Source: Shewanella morhuae (GTDB taxonomy: Bacteria; Pseudomonadota; Gammaproteobacteria; Enterobacterales; Shewanellaceae). From it: a stretch of 54,430 nucleotides of DNA. The stretch spans positions 1 to 54,430 of the forward strand of contig NZ_FTNN01000020.1 in the NCBI RefSeq assembly GCF_900156405.1, written 5' to 3'. The notes below the pieces were generated by a model. The model did no database searches. It saw only the letters and a list, made by a program, of their open reading frames with translations, and was not told the origin of the DNA. Positions 26,938 through 35,820 of this stretch are shown here, piece after piece; the first letter of the stretch is position 1, and the number at the start of each line of letters is the position of its first letter. The translations under genes and the position numbers were made by a program.

Positions 26938-27001
26938 GAGATTAGTTCCTTGTTAAACAATGGGATTTCGTTAAATAAACTGATACCGAGGCGACTACCA
27001 C

Positions 27002-27712
27002 CTACTTTGTCTCAAGTACAGTGTTTAGTACTTGCTGGGCGTTTGCGGCAATTTGTTGGCCGCAATACTTCTCAATAATGGTGATGAATTCATTAAGCTC
27101 ACTGATGGATATATGGTTATTCATACTAATGTTGTAGTGAGCACTTAATTGGCTATTTACACCATTTAAATTTGCTAAAGCGGCTATTGTGGCAATTTCG
27201 CGCTGTTTCCAGCTTAAGATATCTCGCTCGAAAATATCGCCGAACAGATGCGCTTTCAGATAGGTATCGATTTCGGGTGAGAAATTAAATAATGGTCCTT
27301 TAACTTCTCTGCCAATTAGCTTGGTTTGGTTATCAGTTCCAAACTGGAGACTGGTTCGGTCTGTCGGTAAAGGTTTCGATTCATAACCCACAGTATCGGT
27401 AATGCCACTTTTTTTTCGCTGTTCCAAAATGGTCATAAACGCAGAAAGACCATTTAAACTGCGGGGAAAACCCGCATAGGCATACATCTGCACCAGCACT
27501 GATTTAATTTCATTAATCGTTAAGCCAGCATCCAAACCTTGGTTTAAACTGATTTTTAGCTTGTCTATCTCTCCGCTTGCAGTAAATGCCGCTATGGGAA
27601 TAATCGCTTGTTCGGTCATATTAAGTTGGGCGGTTGCTGAAGCTGTCGTCATAAATAAAGCGCCCGTTAAATTGATGAGGAGGAAGCAGATCTTTCTGAA
27701 TAAACAATGCAT
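27002..27712 (-). CDS. Exported carboxymuconolactone-decarboxylase-family protein (two CMD domains)
   Basis: 236 residues from ATG 27712, with GAGGTG six bases upstream; a GTG at 27721 is less likely. Signal peptide ending near TASA (residue 29). Two CMD / AhpD-like helical repeats at about 40-110 (GLTINEIKSVLVQMYAYAGFPRSLNGLSAF) and about 150-220. AhpD-type redox enzymes need a CxxC; neither repeat has it, so this is not a thiol peroxidase partner. The export signal and the companion cupin suggest a periplasmic small-molecule role. Divergent from the AraC-type gene 306 bp away, its likely regulator. Confidence 0.85.
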   Translation of the reverse strand: MHCLFRKICFLLINLTGALFMTTASATAQLNMTEQAIIPIAAFTASGEIDKLKISLNQGLDAGLTINEIKSVLVQMYAYAGFPRSLNGLSAFMTILEQRKKSGITDTVGYESKPLPTDRTSLQFGTDNQTKLIGREVKGPLFNFSPEIDTYLKAHLFGDIFERDILSWKQREIATIAALANLNGVNSQLSAHYNISMNNHISISELNEFITIIEKYCGQQIAANAQQVLNTVLETK

Positions 27713-28017
27713 ATAAATCACCTCAGTACCCTTAAATTATTGAGATGATTAATTTATCATTTATTTTTTCTATGCCATTGCCTGTAGTTTTTTTATTATT
27801 GCCTAATCTTCCGAGGCAACTTGATATAATGAGTAATAAATTTTTATTTTACGCTAACGGCTTGATTGTTAGTCATTGAAAATAAATGAAAAACAATAAT
27901 GGTATTGATATAGTTAAACTCTTCTTGTTGTCTAATATTTTATTTGGCGATATTGGTTTAAGCAAAGTCAAAATGTTATAACTAGAGCCTGATATACATG
28001 TTGCCACTAGGATAAAG

Positions 28018-28932
28018 ATGAACGATTCACAAAAAACAGTGGCCAGTACACAAGAGCTGGCTAAGCAAATCGATAAGTGGATGGCCAACGACGAAAATCA
28101 ACTCGAAACCCAAATTCCTGGCTTGAAATTAACCCGTTGGCCACATGTTACTTCGCCAACAAGTTATATTCATCCACCTAGTATTTGTTTAATTGCCCAA
28201 GGTAAGAAACGCGTTCTGTTAGGTGACGAAAGCTATATATATGACGACAATCATTTTCTTGTGTCATCGGTTGGTTTGCCCGTTATTGCTAATATTATAG
28301 AGGCCAGTGATGAACGACCTTATCTTGGGCTAGTGTTGGAGTTGGATCTTCTGATGATTTCTGAGCTGATTGCTGAAAATCAACATGTGATTTCCCATGA
28401 TAAAAAGCCCCCAAAAGGAATGGCCGTTGGGCAGCTTTCAGCTTCTTTATTAAACGCCTTCACTCGCTTAATAAACCTATTAGACGAGAGCGACAATATA
28501 AAAGTATTAGCACCCATAATTCAAAGAGAAATATTCTTTCGTATTTTAACTACTGCACAAGGTAGACTATTTCATCAAATCGTCACTGTGCAGAGTCACA
28601 GCCACCAAATATCTAAAGCGATTGATTTTATTAGAAATAACTTTCATAAACAAATCAATATAAGTGAACTTGCCGATTACAGTGGGATGAGTCTATCTGC
28701 ATTTTATACTCATTTTCGTTCAGTAACGGCTATGACGCCGCTGCAATTTCAGAAGAGTTTACGTTTAAATGAAGCTCGTCGTTTAATGTTAACTGAGAAC
28801 TTAGATGCAATGACAACAACATTCAAAGTTGGCTATGAGAGCCCCTCTCAGTTCAGCCGTGAATACCGACGTTTTTTTGGCCAATCGCCATTAAAAGATA
28901 CCAAAGCATTACGCGAAACAGAACAACATTAA
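28018..28932 (+). CDS. AraC-family regulator with AraC_N domain (second copy type)
   Basis: 304 residues. AraC_N domain at about 25-185 (HPPSICLIAQGKKRVLLG, YLVSS-like FLVSSVGLPVIA) and C-terminal AraC HTH at about 205-300 (LADYSGMSLSAFYTHFRSV, VGYESPSQFSREYRRFFG). The same subfamily as the regulator at 2.1-3.0 kb. It stands divergent from the CMD-cupin-(SDR)-hydrolase group, which it probably controls. It is not related in ligand domain to the sugar-binding AraC of enteric bacteria, so the proximity to arabinose genes should not be taken as functional. Confidence 0.9.
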   Translation: MNDSQKTVASTQELAKQIDKWMANDENQLETQIPGLKLTRWPHVTSPTSYIHPPSICLIAQGKKRVLLGDESYIYDDNHFLVSSVGLPVIANIIEASDERPYLGLVLELDLLMISELIAENQHVISHDKKPPKGMAVGQLSASLLNAFTRLINLLDESDNIKVLAPIIQREIFFRILTTAQGRLFHQIVTVQSHSHQISKAIDFIRNNFHKQINISELADYSGMSLSAFYTHFRSVTAMTPLQFQKSLRLNEARRLMLTENLDAMTTTFKVGYESPSQFSREYRRFFGQSPLKDTKALRETEQH

Positions 28933-29492
28933 ACAGACATGTTCAAAGGCTCTATGGCTACCAGAGCAGGATCTCACCGTTTTAGCATGGCTACTTTGAG
29001 TCTTTCAAAATGTCCTCCAATTCAAAGGGGATTTTTTGTCCTACTGAATTGTCTTTGCTCCAAGCGTCCATACAAACCTTCTCAGGTTTTGATGAGTAAT
29101 CACTTAAAGGGTAGGAAATGACGCTCTTATTGGAACAAGCATGGATTATAAAATTTCATGAATAAATGAAATTCCTGAAACGAGGAAAATGAGAAGTTAA
29201 ATTGCTTGAGGGCAATAGCTTTTAGGGTGAATTAAGGATTTGGTTAAGATTGGCATTGTTGCAACAGTGACCGTTGGCGACATAGATGTCGCCGTCAGCC
29301 TATAAGGATACTTCTTATGAAATAAAAAGACGGCGAGTCACTGGGTAAACAATGACAATTCATGCGTCACAACTGACGATATAACTCACTAGCTTTGAGA
29401 CAAAAAGCATTAAAATAGCGGCAACCTAAGGTTAAACCGCCATTTTCTACGAAATGTGAATCTAGGTATCAGACTTTATTGCTCTCACGCAA
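28933..29492. other. Long intergenic region, no gene seen
   Basis: 560 bp. A 60-codon frame at 28939-29121 lacks a ribosome site and any recognisable feature. A perfect 8-bp inverted repeat, GGCGACAT-AG-ATGTCGCC, lies at 29276-29293, but without a T-run. Nothing else stands out. Confidence 0.55.
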
Positions 29493-31871
29493 TTACTGAT
29501 TTTTAGTGCTCTTCAGCAATCTTACTTCATACAAACCACCTGCAATCGAGTCTGCTTTGGCGACAAACTTAACCGTAAAAGGCTGAGTAGGGTCAACCAG
29601 CATTTCGGCGGCAATAGGGTAGTCTTGACTATAAAAGTCTGCACCTTTTTCTGCGCTCAATGTCACTGTTGCGAGTAACTTGCCGTTAATGTGGATTTCA
29701 AACTCTCGGCCCGCATCTAAGCCGAAGTAGGTGAGCCTTAAAATTGGTGCACTTTCTCCCTTGGCATTCAGCTGATAACTAAACCAATCATGGGCATGTC
29801 GCCAATGGCGAGTACCATTGAGTCCAGCTTCACTCTTCGATGCCTTAAAGAAATGATCGGCTTCAGGTTGTTGCTCACCGGGCAAGACTAAATCAAGAGT
29901 TTGCGCCGCAAGCTTAGCTTCTAATTGAGATTTTTGACTTAGCGATTGCTGTCGCTGTTGCCACTCATTAGGCGCACTTTGCCCAAAATAAACCGTGTAA
30001 CGACTGTCATGCAGACGAAAGAAGGGGATAAGCTCCAAGGGTTTAGCCTGATTCATCCGTGCCTTGCCGGTAGAGAACTTAAGCTCACTGAACGGTAAGC
30101 GGGTGATCTGCTGTAAAAATGCAGTGCCATCACTAATAAAAATCGGCGCTTGGTCGGGTTCACACATGGGGCCTTTGGCAATGTGGCCCATGCGGCTACT
30201 ATCACCAATAAAGTTTAAAGATTCGTTGGCAATAGGCTGTGTTTTGGCAGCCAGAACTATCGGTCCATACAGGACTGAGTAATAAGAGCTTTTATCGGGA
30301 ATTTGTTCTAACGTCACCGTCATGGGTAAAGTGATACTGATTTTATCGCCCTTATGCCACTGACGTTTAATGTTAATGTACTGGCCTGCAACGGCGTTAA
30401 ACTTTTGCGCTTGGCCATTAATACTCAGCATTAAGTCATTATGTTGCACCCACTGCGGGTATCGCACATTAAGGGTAAACTGCGCATCCTTGTCTACGGT
30501 GATTTCTGAGGTATTCGTGTCAGGAAACAAGGTTTTTTGCGTCAGAGTGATCCCTTTTTCTTGCCAATGTACAGTGGAATCGACAAACAAATTCACATAA
30601 AACTTATCAGCTTCGCTGGCGTAGATGAGTTCGCCGTATTTTGCGTGATTTTCAATCCCTGATCCAACGCAGCACCACATACTTTGCTGAGCAGAGGAAT
30701 AGACGCGGTAATGCTCTGGCCGCATCGGCGTAAAGTACACAAGGCCGCCGTTGTCAGGATGTTGAGACGACAGAATGTGATTATAAAGGGCGCGCTCGTA
30801 GTAGTCGATATAAGCTAAATCGGCTTTATTTTCATAAAGCAGCTTGTTTTCATAAAGCAGTTTGGACAATTTGAGCATGTTGTAAGTGTTACAGGTTTCG
30901 GGCCCTTCGGCAGACTCCAGCATGCTGCTGAAATCTTCACTGGGATGGAAATGCTCCCGCACACTGTTACCGCCAATGGATACGGTACGTTTATGTACTA
31001 CTTGTTGCCAGAAAAAATCGGCACTGTCTAACCAAGCCTTGTCATGGCTCAGCTCAGCAATGCGCGCGACGCCGACGATTTTTGGGATTTGCGTATTAGC
31101 ATGTAAGCCTGTGAGTTTATCTTGATGATGCAAAAGAGGTTGTAGCAGAGATTGCTCGGTATAACGTTTAGCTAATACTAAGTATTTATTGTGTCCTGTG
31201 ATGGCGTAAACATCGGCTAAGGTTTCATTTAAGCCACCGTATTCAGTACGCAGCATAAGTTGCAGCTGCTCGTCGCTCAGTTTATTGCTTAAGTGCAGCA
31301 TCCAATCGGCAAATTGCACTAGCATTTTTTTAGCGGTGGGATTATGGCTGTACAGATAAGCATCCTTCAAACCTGCAAACACTTTATGGACGTTGTACCA
31401 AGGCACCCAAGCTTGGTTAAGGGTAAATAAATCCGCCTCTATCTTACCTTGCTCGATTTGCTGCCATAGCTGACGGCTATTAGGCACACCGCCAAGATAA
31501 CCATTGCCATGGGCTTGCTGACACTTGTCTAACTCTGCCACCATATAATTGAGTCTATCGAGTACCGCTTTATCGCCCGTTGCCGCGTACATCAGCGCGA
31601 GTGCTGAAAGATAATGCCCACCGATATGACCATCTAAACCGGTATCTTCCCAATTTGGATAGTTTTCAGCAGTGGTCGCTATGCCTGCATCCTTACGATA
31701 GGGCGCTAATAACCGCTCAGGATCCATCGACATGATGTAGTGCATATCGGTTTGCTGGGCGTGTAGAAAAGGCCCTGCGGTAATACGCACATCACTTAAG
31801 GGAATGGCAGTGGGGGCGGCAAATGTGAGCGGTGTGAATAAGCAAAGGCCTAAAACTAACGCGGGTTTCAT
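29493..31871 (-). CDS. GH127 beta-L-arabinofuranosidase (DUF1680), exported
   Basis: 792 residues with a signal peptide ending near TFA (about residue 18). Retaining GH127 enzymes use a zinc-bound Cys nucleophile. The ligands are visible as Glu/Cys in GPETCNTYNM and the Cys pair in QSMWCCVGSG, with an upstream acid-base Glu region (REHFHPSEDF). A catalytic (alpha/alpha) barrel at about 25-480 is followed by beta-sandwich domains to the end. The family removes beta-linked L-arabinofuranose, as in plant extensins, but some members act on other sugars. An exact six-residue repeat, LLYENK-LLYENK, lies at about 343-354. Transcribed after the GH43 gene, with a terminator-like hairpin between. Confidence 0.88.
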   Translation of the reverse strand: MKPALVLGLCLFTPLTFAAPTAIPLSDVRITAGPFLHAQQTDMHYIMSMDPERLLAPYRKDAGIATTAENYPNWEDTGLDGHIGGHYLSALALMYAATGDKAVLDRLNYMVAELDKCQQAHGNGYLGGVPNSRQLWQQIEQGKIEADLFTLNQAWVPWYNVHKVFAGLKDAYLYSHNPTAKKMLVQFADWMLHLSNKLSDEQLQLMLRTEYGGLNETLADVYAITGHNKYLVLAKRYTEQSLLQPLLHHQDKLTGLHANTQIPKIVGVARIAELSHDKAWLDSADFFWQQVVHKRTVSIGGNSVREHFHPSEDFSSMLESAEGPETCNTYNMLKLSKLLYENKLLYENKADLAYIDYYERALYNHILSSQHPDNGGLVYFTPMRPEHYRVYSSAQQSMWCCVGSGIENHAKYGELIYASEADKFYVNLFVDSTVHWQEKGITLTQKTLFPDTNTSEITVDKDAQFTLNVRYPQWVQHNDLMLSINGQAQKFNAVAGQYINIKRQWHKGDKISITLPMTVTLEQIPDKSSYYSVLYGPIVLAAKTQPIANESLNFIGDSSRMGHIAKGPMCEPDQAPIFISDGTAFLQQITRLPFSELKFSTGKARMNQAKPLELIPFFRLHDSRYTVYFGQSAPNEWQQRQQSLSQKSQLEAKLAAQTLDLVLPGEQQPEADHFFKASKSEAGLNGTRHWRHAHDWFSYQLNAKGESAPILRLTYFGLDAGREFEIHINGKLLATVTLSAEKGADFYSQDYPIAAEMLVDPTQPFTVKFVAKADSIAGGLYEVRLLKSTKNQ

Positions 31872-31991
31872 ATCAGTATCCTCTTATTTGAGCGTAAATT
31901 TACTGTCCTTATGCACCGAATAAGCATGCGATGGCGAAGAAAATTATTGGTAAAGGTTAGCCATACTAAAAGCACGCTAATGCGGCAGTAA

Positions 31992-32035
31992 CAAAAAGGC
32001 CCCGAAATACCAAAGCTTGTTGGTACAGGAGCCTT
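31992..32035 (-). terminator. Hairpin with T-run between GH43 and GH127 genes
   Basis: On the minus strand an outer stem AAGGCtCC / GGgGCCTT encloses TACCAA / TTGGTA, followed by TTTTTG. It should end or attenuate the symporter-GH43 transcript before the GH127 gene. Confidence 0.7.
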
Positions 32036-32060
32036 AAATTTAAGTCTTTAAAAGACGCAT

Positions 32061-33008
32061 TTATTCTTGGATAGATGGCTTACCAAATACCGGCATACCA
32101 GCATCATTCCAGCGTAACGCCTTCACATAGGTATGACGATTGGGATCCCATAAAGGGTCGCCTTCAATTTCAGTATAAGTGCGGGCGTGATACACCAAAA
32201 GATCGGTTTCACCATCTTCAGCAAGCGTAAAACTGTTATGCCCAGCACCGTAAACACCGTGCTCATAACAACTTGTCATCACAGGTTTTGATGTCTTATG
32301 CCATTGAGTTGCATCGAGTAAATCTGCATTATCATCAATAGACAGCAAACCCATGCAATAATTTTCATCGGTAGCGCTAGCTGAATAGGTGATAAAGATT
32401 TTGCCATGTCGTTTGAGCACAGACGGGCCCTCGTTAACCCAAAAGCCTTTGATCTCCCAAGGATATTCAGGCTTGGTTAGCATCACAGGCGTTGAGCTTA
32501 TCTTGTCTGGGGTATCCATTTTGGCAATGTAAAGATTGCTGTTGCCTTGGATGTCTGGTGCTTTTTGCGCCCATAAATAATACAACTGCCCATTATGCTC
32601 AAAGGTTGTCGCATCAAGGCAAAAAGTATCCATACCAGTATCGAGCTGGCCGAGGAACTGCCATTCGCCTGTCAGAGGATTGGCATCATTACAACGCAGC
32701 ACATACATGCGATGCTGAAACAATGCGTCTTTTATTTCTCGGCTTGGTGCTATCGCAACATAGAGATACCAAGCACCTTGATTAAAATGGATTTCTGGCG
32801 CCCACACTAAGTCAGAATAAGCACCAGTATCGGGTTTATGCCACACATCAACCGGAGTGGCATCGGCAAGGCCGGCAATGGTGGTTGCTCTGCGTAACTC
32901 AATACGGTCGTACTGCGGCACTGACGCAGTGAAATAATAAAAACCGTCCGTGTGCTTATAAATAAATGGGTCGGCACGTTGTTCAATTAAAGGGCTGAGC
33001 GTTAACAT
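32061..33008 (-). CDS. Cytoplasmic GH43 exo-arabinofuranosidase-like
   Basis: 315 residues, starting directly with the propeller and without a signal peptide. Catalytic Asp in RADPFIYK, Asp in CLDATTF and Glu in VNEGPSVLKR; HGVYGAGHNSFTLAED near the end. Clearly paralogous to the exported GH43 at 23-24 kb (shared YDRIELR/FDRIELR, WAPE, ITYSASATDE). It should hydrolyse short arabino-oligosaccharides after import. ATG 33008 has GGAG nine bases upstream. It lies 111 bp after the GPH symporter gene and is probably co-transcribed with it: importer plus the enzyme for its cargo. Confidence 0.92.
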   Translation of the reverse strand: MLTLSPLIEQRADPFIYKHTDGFYYFTASVPQYDRIELRRATTIAGLADATPVDVWHKPDTGAYSDLVWAPEIHFNQGAWYLYVAIAPSREIKDALFQHRMYVLRCNDANPLTGEWQFLGQLDTGMDTFCLDATTFEHNGQLYYLWAQKAPDIQGNSNLYIAKMDTPDKISSTPVMLTKPEYPWEIKGFWVNEGPSVLKRHGKIFITYSASATDENYCMGLLSIDDNADLLDATQWHKTSKPVMTSCYEHGVYGAGHNSFTLAEDGETDLLVYHARTYTEIEGDPLWDPNRHTYVKALRWNDAGMPVFGKPSIQE

Positions 33009-33119
33009 CTTTTACTCCAAACGATTCCAAAAACAGATTGCAAAAAACGAACTTTATAATTGACTAAATTTAGTTAAACAGCAGATCGTTCACTCACTTA
33101 AACCGTCTCAATCTAGCAG

Positions 33120-34535
33120 CTATAGCGATACTTGCGGATCAGCGTTGCCGCCTTGAGCCGTAGGCTTGTTGTTAAGTGCGGTATCTTCATCAAGTATTTC
33201 CATATCAGGTAGTGCCTGTTTGATATCTTCATAAACACGGTCAGATATTTTGTACTTAAACATGAGCAGCCCCATCAGCGTGTGGAAAGCACCAGGTATA
33301 ACAGTTAGCATTAATGAAATACCGGTTAATGTGGCTGCACTTTGTTCTTGACCTGGCTGATAATTAAAGTAAGTCAATAACATGCCCACCACAAAACCTG
33401 CCGCGCCCATACCGGCTTTTTGGGCGAATGAGATGCCACCAAACGCTAAACCCGAAACCCTGTGACCCGTTTTAACCGTGCCGTAATCGACTGATTCAGA
33501 AATCACCGACCAGAACACCGGTGCATGTAAATCCACCACAAAGGAAATAGCAAAGTAGAGTACAAAGGCTAATAGGATATCGCCCGGTTGCACGGTAAAG
33601 AACATCAGCACACTTAAAACACCGACGATAATCTGGCTATAACGAAACAACTTAAGTTTGCAGTAGCGCTTAGTGATCCACGTTGAGGCCACCATCGCCA
33701 AAATCGCCGCACCAACACCGGTTGATAGAAAAGCCGACAACATTTTGGCATCGCCACCGAGGTAATAGGTCGCGTAATAGGCGGCCACAGAACCTCGAAT
33801 AACGTAACCAATAGTGCCAATCACACAGATAGAACACAGTACCAACCATTGATCGTTTTTTAATAGCAACTTCAATTGTGTGCCAATTGGTTTAGTTTCA
33901 ACCTTATAGGCCACGCGCTCTTTCGTGGTAAAAAAACAAAATAAAAACAGCAGTGTTGCCATAAATGCCATCACGCCCATGGCCTTTTGATAACCTGCAG
34001 CAATATTATCTCCTCCCCAAGATGCCGCCAGCATAGGCACAATAATGGTGACTAAAAATGCCGCTATTTTTGCGAAAAAAAGCCGGTAACCGTTTGCGGA
34101 TAAACGCTCTTTGGGGTTATCCGTTAATACGCTGATAATGGAAATATAGGGGATAGTCACAGTGGTGAAAATAATTGTCACCAGTATATAAGTGGAATAA
34201 GCCCAAATCAGCTTGGCGTTGTAATCCCAGTCCGGAGTGCTAAAGGTTAAAAAGACTGACAGCCCAAACGGAACGGCCATAAACAGGAAATAAGGGCGAT
34301 AACGGCCCCAGCGTGTGGTCACTTTGTCGTTAATAATGCCCATTAATGGATCTGTGATGGCATCGATTAAACGCACCAATAGAAACAAAATCCCCACATC
34401 GGCGGGTTTTAGGCCAAATATGTCGGTATAAAAGAAGGTAATAATTAACATCATTGAAGATATCACCACGTTCACGGCCATATCCCCAGAGCCGTATCCG
34501 ATTTTTTCAATGACCGACAGTTTATGAGAACTCAT
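33120..34535 (-). CDS. GPH-family sugar:cation symporter (MFS), arabinoside importer
   Basis: 471 residues, about 12 hydrophobic segments. GPH-family marks: the GYGSGDMAVNVV start, RLIDAITDPLMGIINDKVTTRWGRYRPYFL loop at about 50-80 (cation-binding Asp region), and a C-terminal hydrophilic tail. MelB/XylP-type relatives import glycosides with Na+ or H+. It precedes a signal-less GH43, so arabinobiose or small arabinans are the likely cargo. Divergent from the endo-arabinanase gene; the intergenic region carries an operator-like inverted repeat. ATG 34535 has AAGGA upstream. Confidence 0.92.
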   Translation of the reverse strand: MSSHKLSVIEKIGYGSGDMAVNVVISSMMLIITFFYTDIFGLKPADVGILFLLVRLIDAITDPLMGIINDKVTTRWGRYRPYFLFMAVPFGLSVFLTFSTPDWDYNAKLIWAYSTYILVTIIFTTVTIPYISIISVLTDNPKERLSANGYRLFFAKIAAFLVTIIVPMLAASWGGDNIAAGYQKAMGVMAFMATLLFLFCFFTTKERVAYKVETKPIGTQLKLLLKNDQWLVLCSICVIGTIGYVIRGSVAAYYATYYLGGDAKMLSAFLSTGVGAAILAMVASTWITKRYCKLKLFRYSQIIVGVLSVLMFFTVQPGDILLAFVLYFAISFVVDLHAPVFWSVISESVDYGTVKTGHRVSGLAFGGISFAQKAGMGAAGFVVGMLLTYFNYQPGQEQSAATLTGISLMLTVIPGAFHTLMGLLMFKYKISDRVYEDIKQALPDMEILDEDTALNNKPTAQGGNADPQVSL

Positions 34536-34664
34536 CAGAAATCCTTATTATATTTATTATAAACAGCGAGTTAATGTACCTCCAACACGTTATAGCGTAT
34601 TTTCCATATCAATACATTTTCTAACTGTTAATTTTCCCACATTGGATTGTTACTTATTTGTCTT

Positions 34665-34700
34665 GATAGTATGATAACCTCAATCATCATACAATAGCAT
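34665..34700. promoter_or_regulatory. Operator-like inverted repeat, symporter / endo-arabinanase promoter
   Basis: GTATGAT (34669-34675) and ATCATAC (34686-34692) form a perfect 7-bp inverted repeat with a 10-bp gap. The minus-strand 15-mer at 34686-34700 matches the AraR consensus at 8 of 12 fixed positions. The same GTATGATAAC arrangement recurs at 41894. Confidence 0.5.
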
Positions 34701-34747
34701 AATAACTATTTTGTAATATTTGGATCTTGTTTCATTAAGGAGAATTG

Positions 34748-35818
34748 ATGCCACCTATATCTGTTACATCTAAAAAATACCTTAAACGACACCTTAAGTT
34801 GCTCAACTGCGCTTTGTTGCTTGCCCTTACTGGCACAGTAAGTCATGTCAATGCAGAGCAGGTGAGCATTCATGATCCCGTAATGGCACAAGAAGCGGGT
34901 AACTATTATCTGTTTAGTACTGGTCCTGGTATTACTTATTATGCTTCAAAAGATAGAGTGCATTGGGAGTTAGCGGGTAGGGTATTTGACACTGAACCTA
35001 CATGGGCAAAGCAAGTCTCGCCAGATTTTGGTGGCCATCTCTGGGCACCAGATATCATTGAACACGATGGCCTTTTTTATCTTTACTACTCAGTGTCGGC
35101 TTTTGGTAAAAATACCTCGGCAATTGGCGTAACCGTTAATAAGACACTCGATAAAAATTCAAAGGATTACCTGTGGGTTGATAAAGGCATTGTGCTGCAG
35201 TCTGTGCCAGATCGCGATGCATGGAATGCCATTGACCCCAATATTATTGTCGATGAACAAGGCACGCCTTGGATGAGTTTCGGTTCATTCTGGCAAGGGT
35301 TAAAACTTGTTAAGCTCAATAGTGACTTTATCTCGATTGCCGAGCCGCAGGAATGGCACACCTTAGCTAAATTAGCACGCCCAGCATTGTTAGCAGAAAC
35401 CGAGCCAGGCCCAGCACAAATTGAAGCGCCCTTTATTTATAAAAAAGATGACTATTACTATTTATTTGTCTCCTATGGACTTTGCTGCCGTGGCGACGAC
35501 AGCACTTATCATTTAGCCGTTGGCCGAGCTAAATCAGTAACGGGTCCTTATGTAGATGAAAACGGTAAAGATATGGCCCAAGGCGGAGGCACTGTGCTCC
35601 TAAAAGGCACAAAAGCATGGCCAGGACTCGGGCACAACAGCGTGTATCAATTTGATGGGAAAGACTATTTAGTCTTTCACGCCTACGAATCTGCCGATAA
35701 CGGCTTACAAAAACTCAAAATAGCTGAACTGACATGGAACCAAGGTTGGCCTATCGTCGACCCTAACGCGCTCACCCAATATCACAGTGTATTAGTTGAC
35801 TCAGTAGGAAATAAATAA
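34748..35818 (+). CDS. Endo-1,5-alpha-L-arabinanase (GH43), exported
   Basis: 356 residues from ATG 34748 with AAGGAG upstream; a TTG three bases earlier is not needed. Signal peptide at about 15-36 ending HVNA. Classic endo-arabinanase propeller: catalytic Asp in SIHDPVMAQ, LWAPDIIEHDGLFYLYYS, Asp in AIDPNIIVDEQG, Glu in QIEAPFIYKKDDYYYLFVS, the CCRG...STYHLAVGRA segment, and His in GHNSVY that holds the structural metal. It cuts the arabinan backbone internally in the periplasm or outside. Followed after 2 bp by the GH43-ricin gene, so they form one operon. Confidence 0.93.
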   Translation: MPPISVTSKKYLKRHLKLLNCALLLALTGTVSHVNAEQVSIHDPVMAQEAGNYYLFSTGPGITYYASKDRVHWELAGRVFDTEPTWAKQVSPDFGGHLWAPDIIEHDGLFYLYYSVSAFGKNTSAIGVTVNKTLDKNSKDYLWVDKGIVLQSVPDRDAWNAIDPNIIVDEQGTPWMSFGSFWQGLKLVKLNSDFISIAEPQEWHTLAKLARPALLAETEPGPAQIEAPFIYKKDDYYYLFVSYGLCCRGDDSTYHLAVGRAKSVTGPYVDENGKDMAQGGGTVLLKGTKAWPGLGHNSVYQFDGKDYLVFHAYESADNGLQKLKIAELTWNQGWPIVDPNALTQYHSVLVDSVGNK

Positions 35819-35820
35819 CA

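Noticed and set aside
28939..29121. 60-codon open frame after the second AraC-type regulator
   Set aside because: No ribosome site, no recognisable sequence feature, Ser/Lys-rich composition typical of chance frames.
29276..29293. Perfect inverted repeat GGCGACAT-AG-ATGTCGCC as terminator or operator
   Set aside because: No T-run on either side, and over 200 bp from any start codon with no second copy; left as an isolated palindrome.
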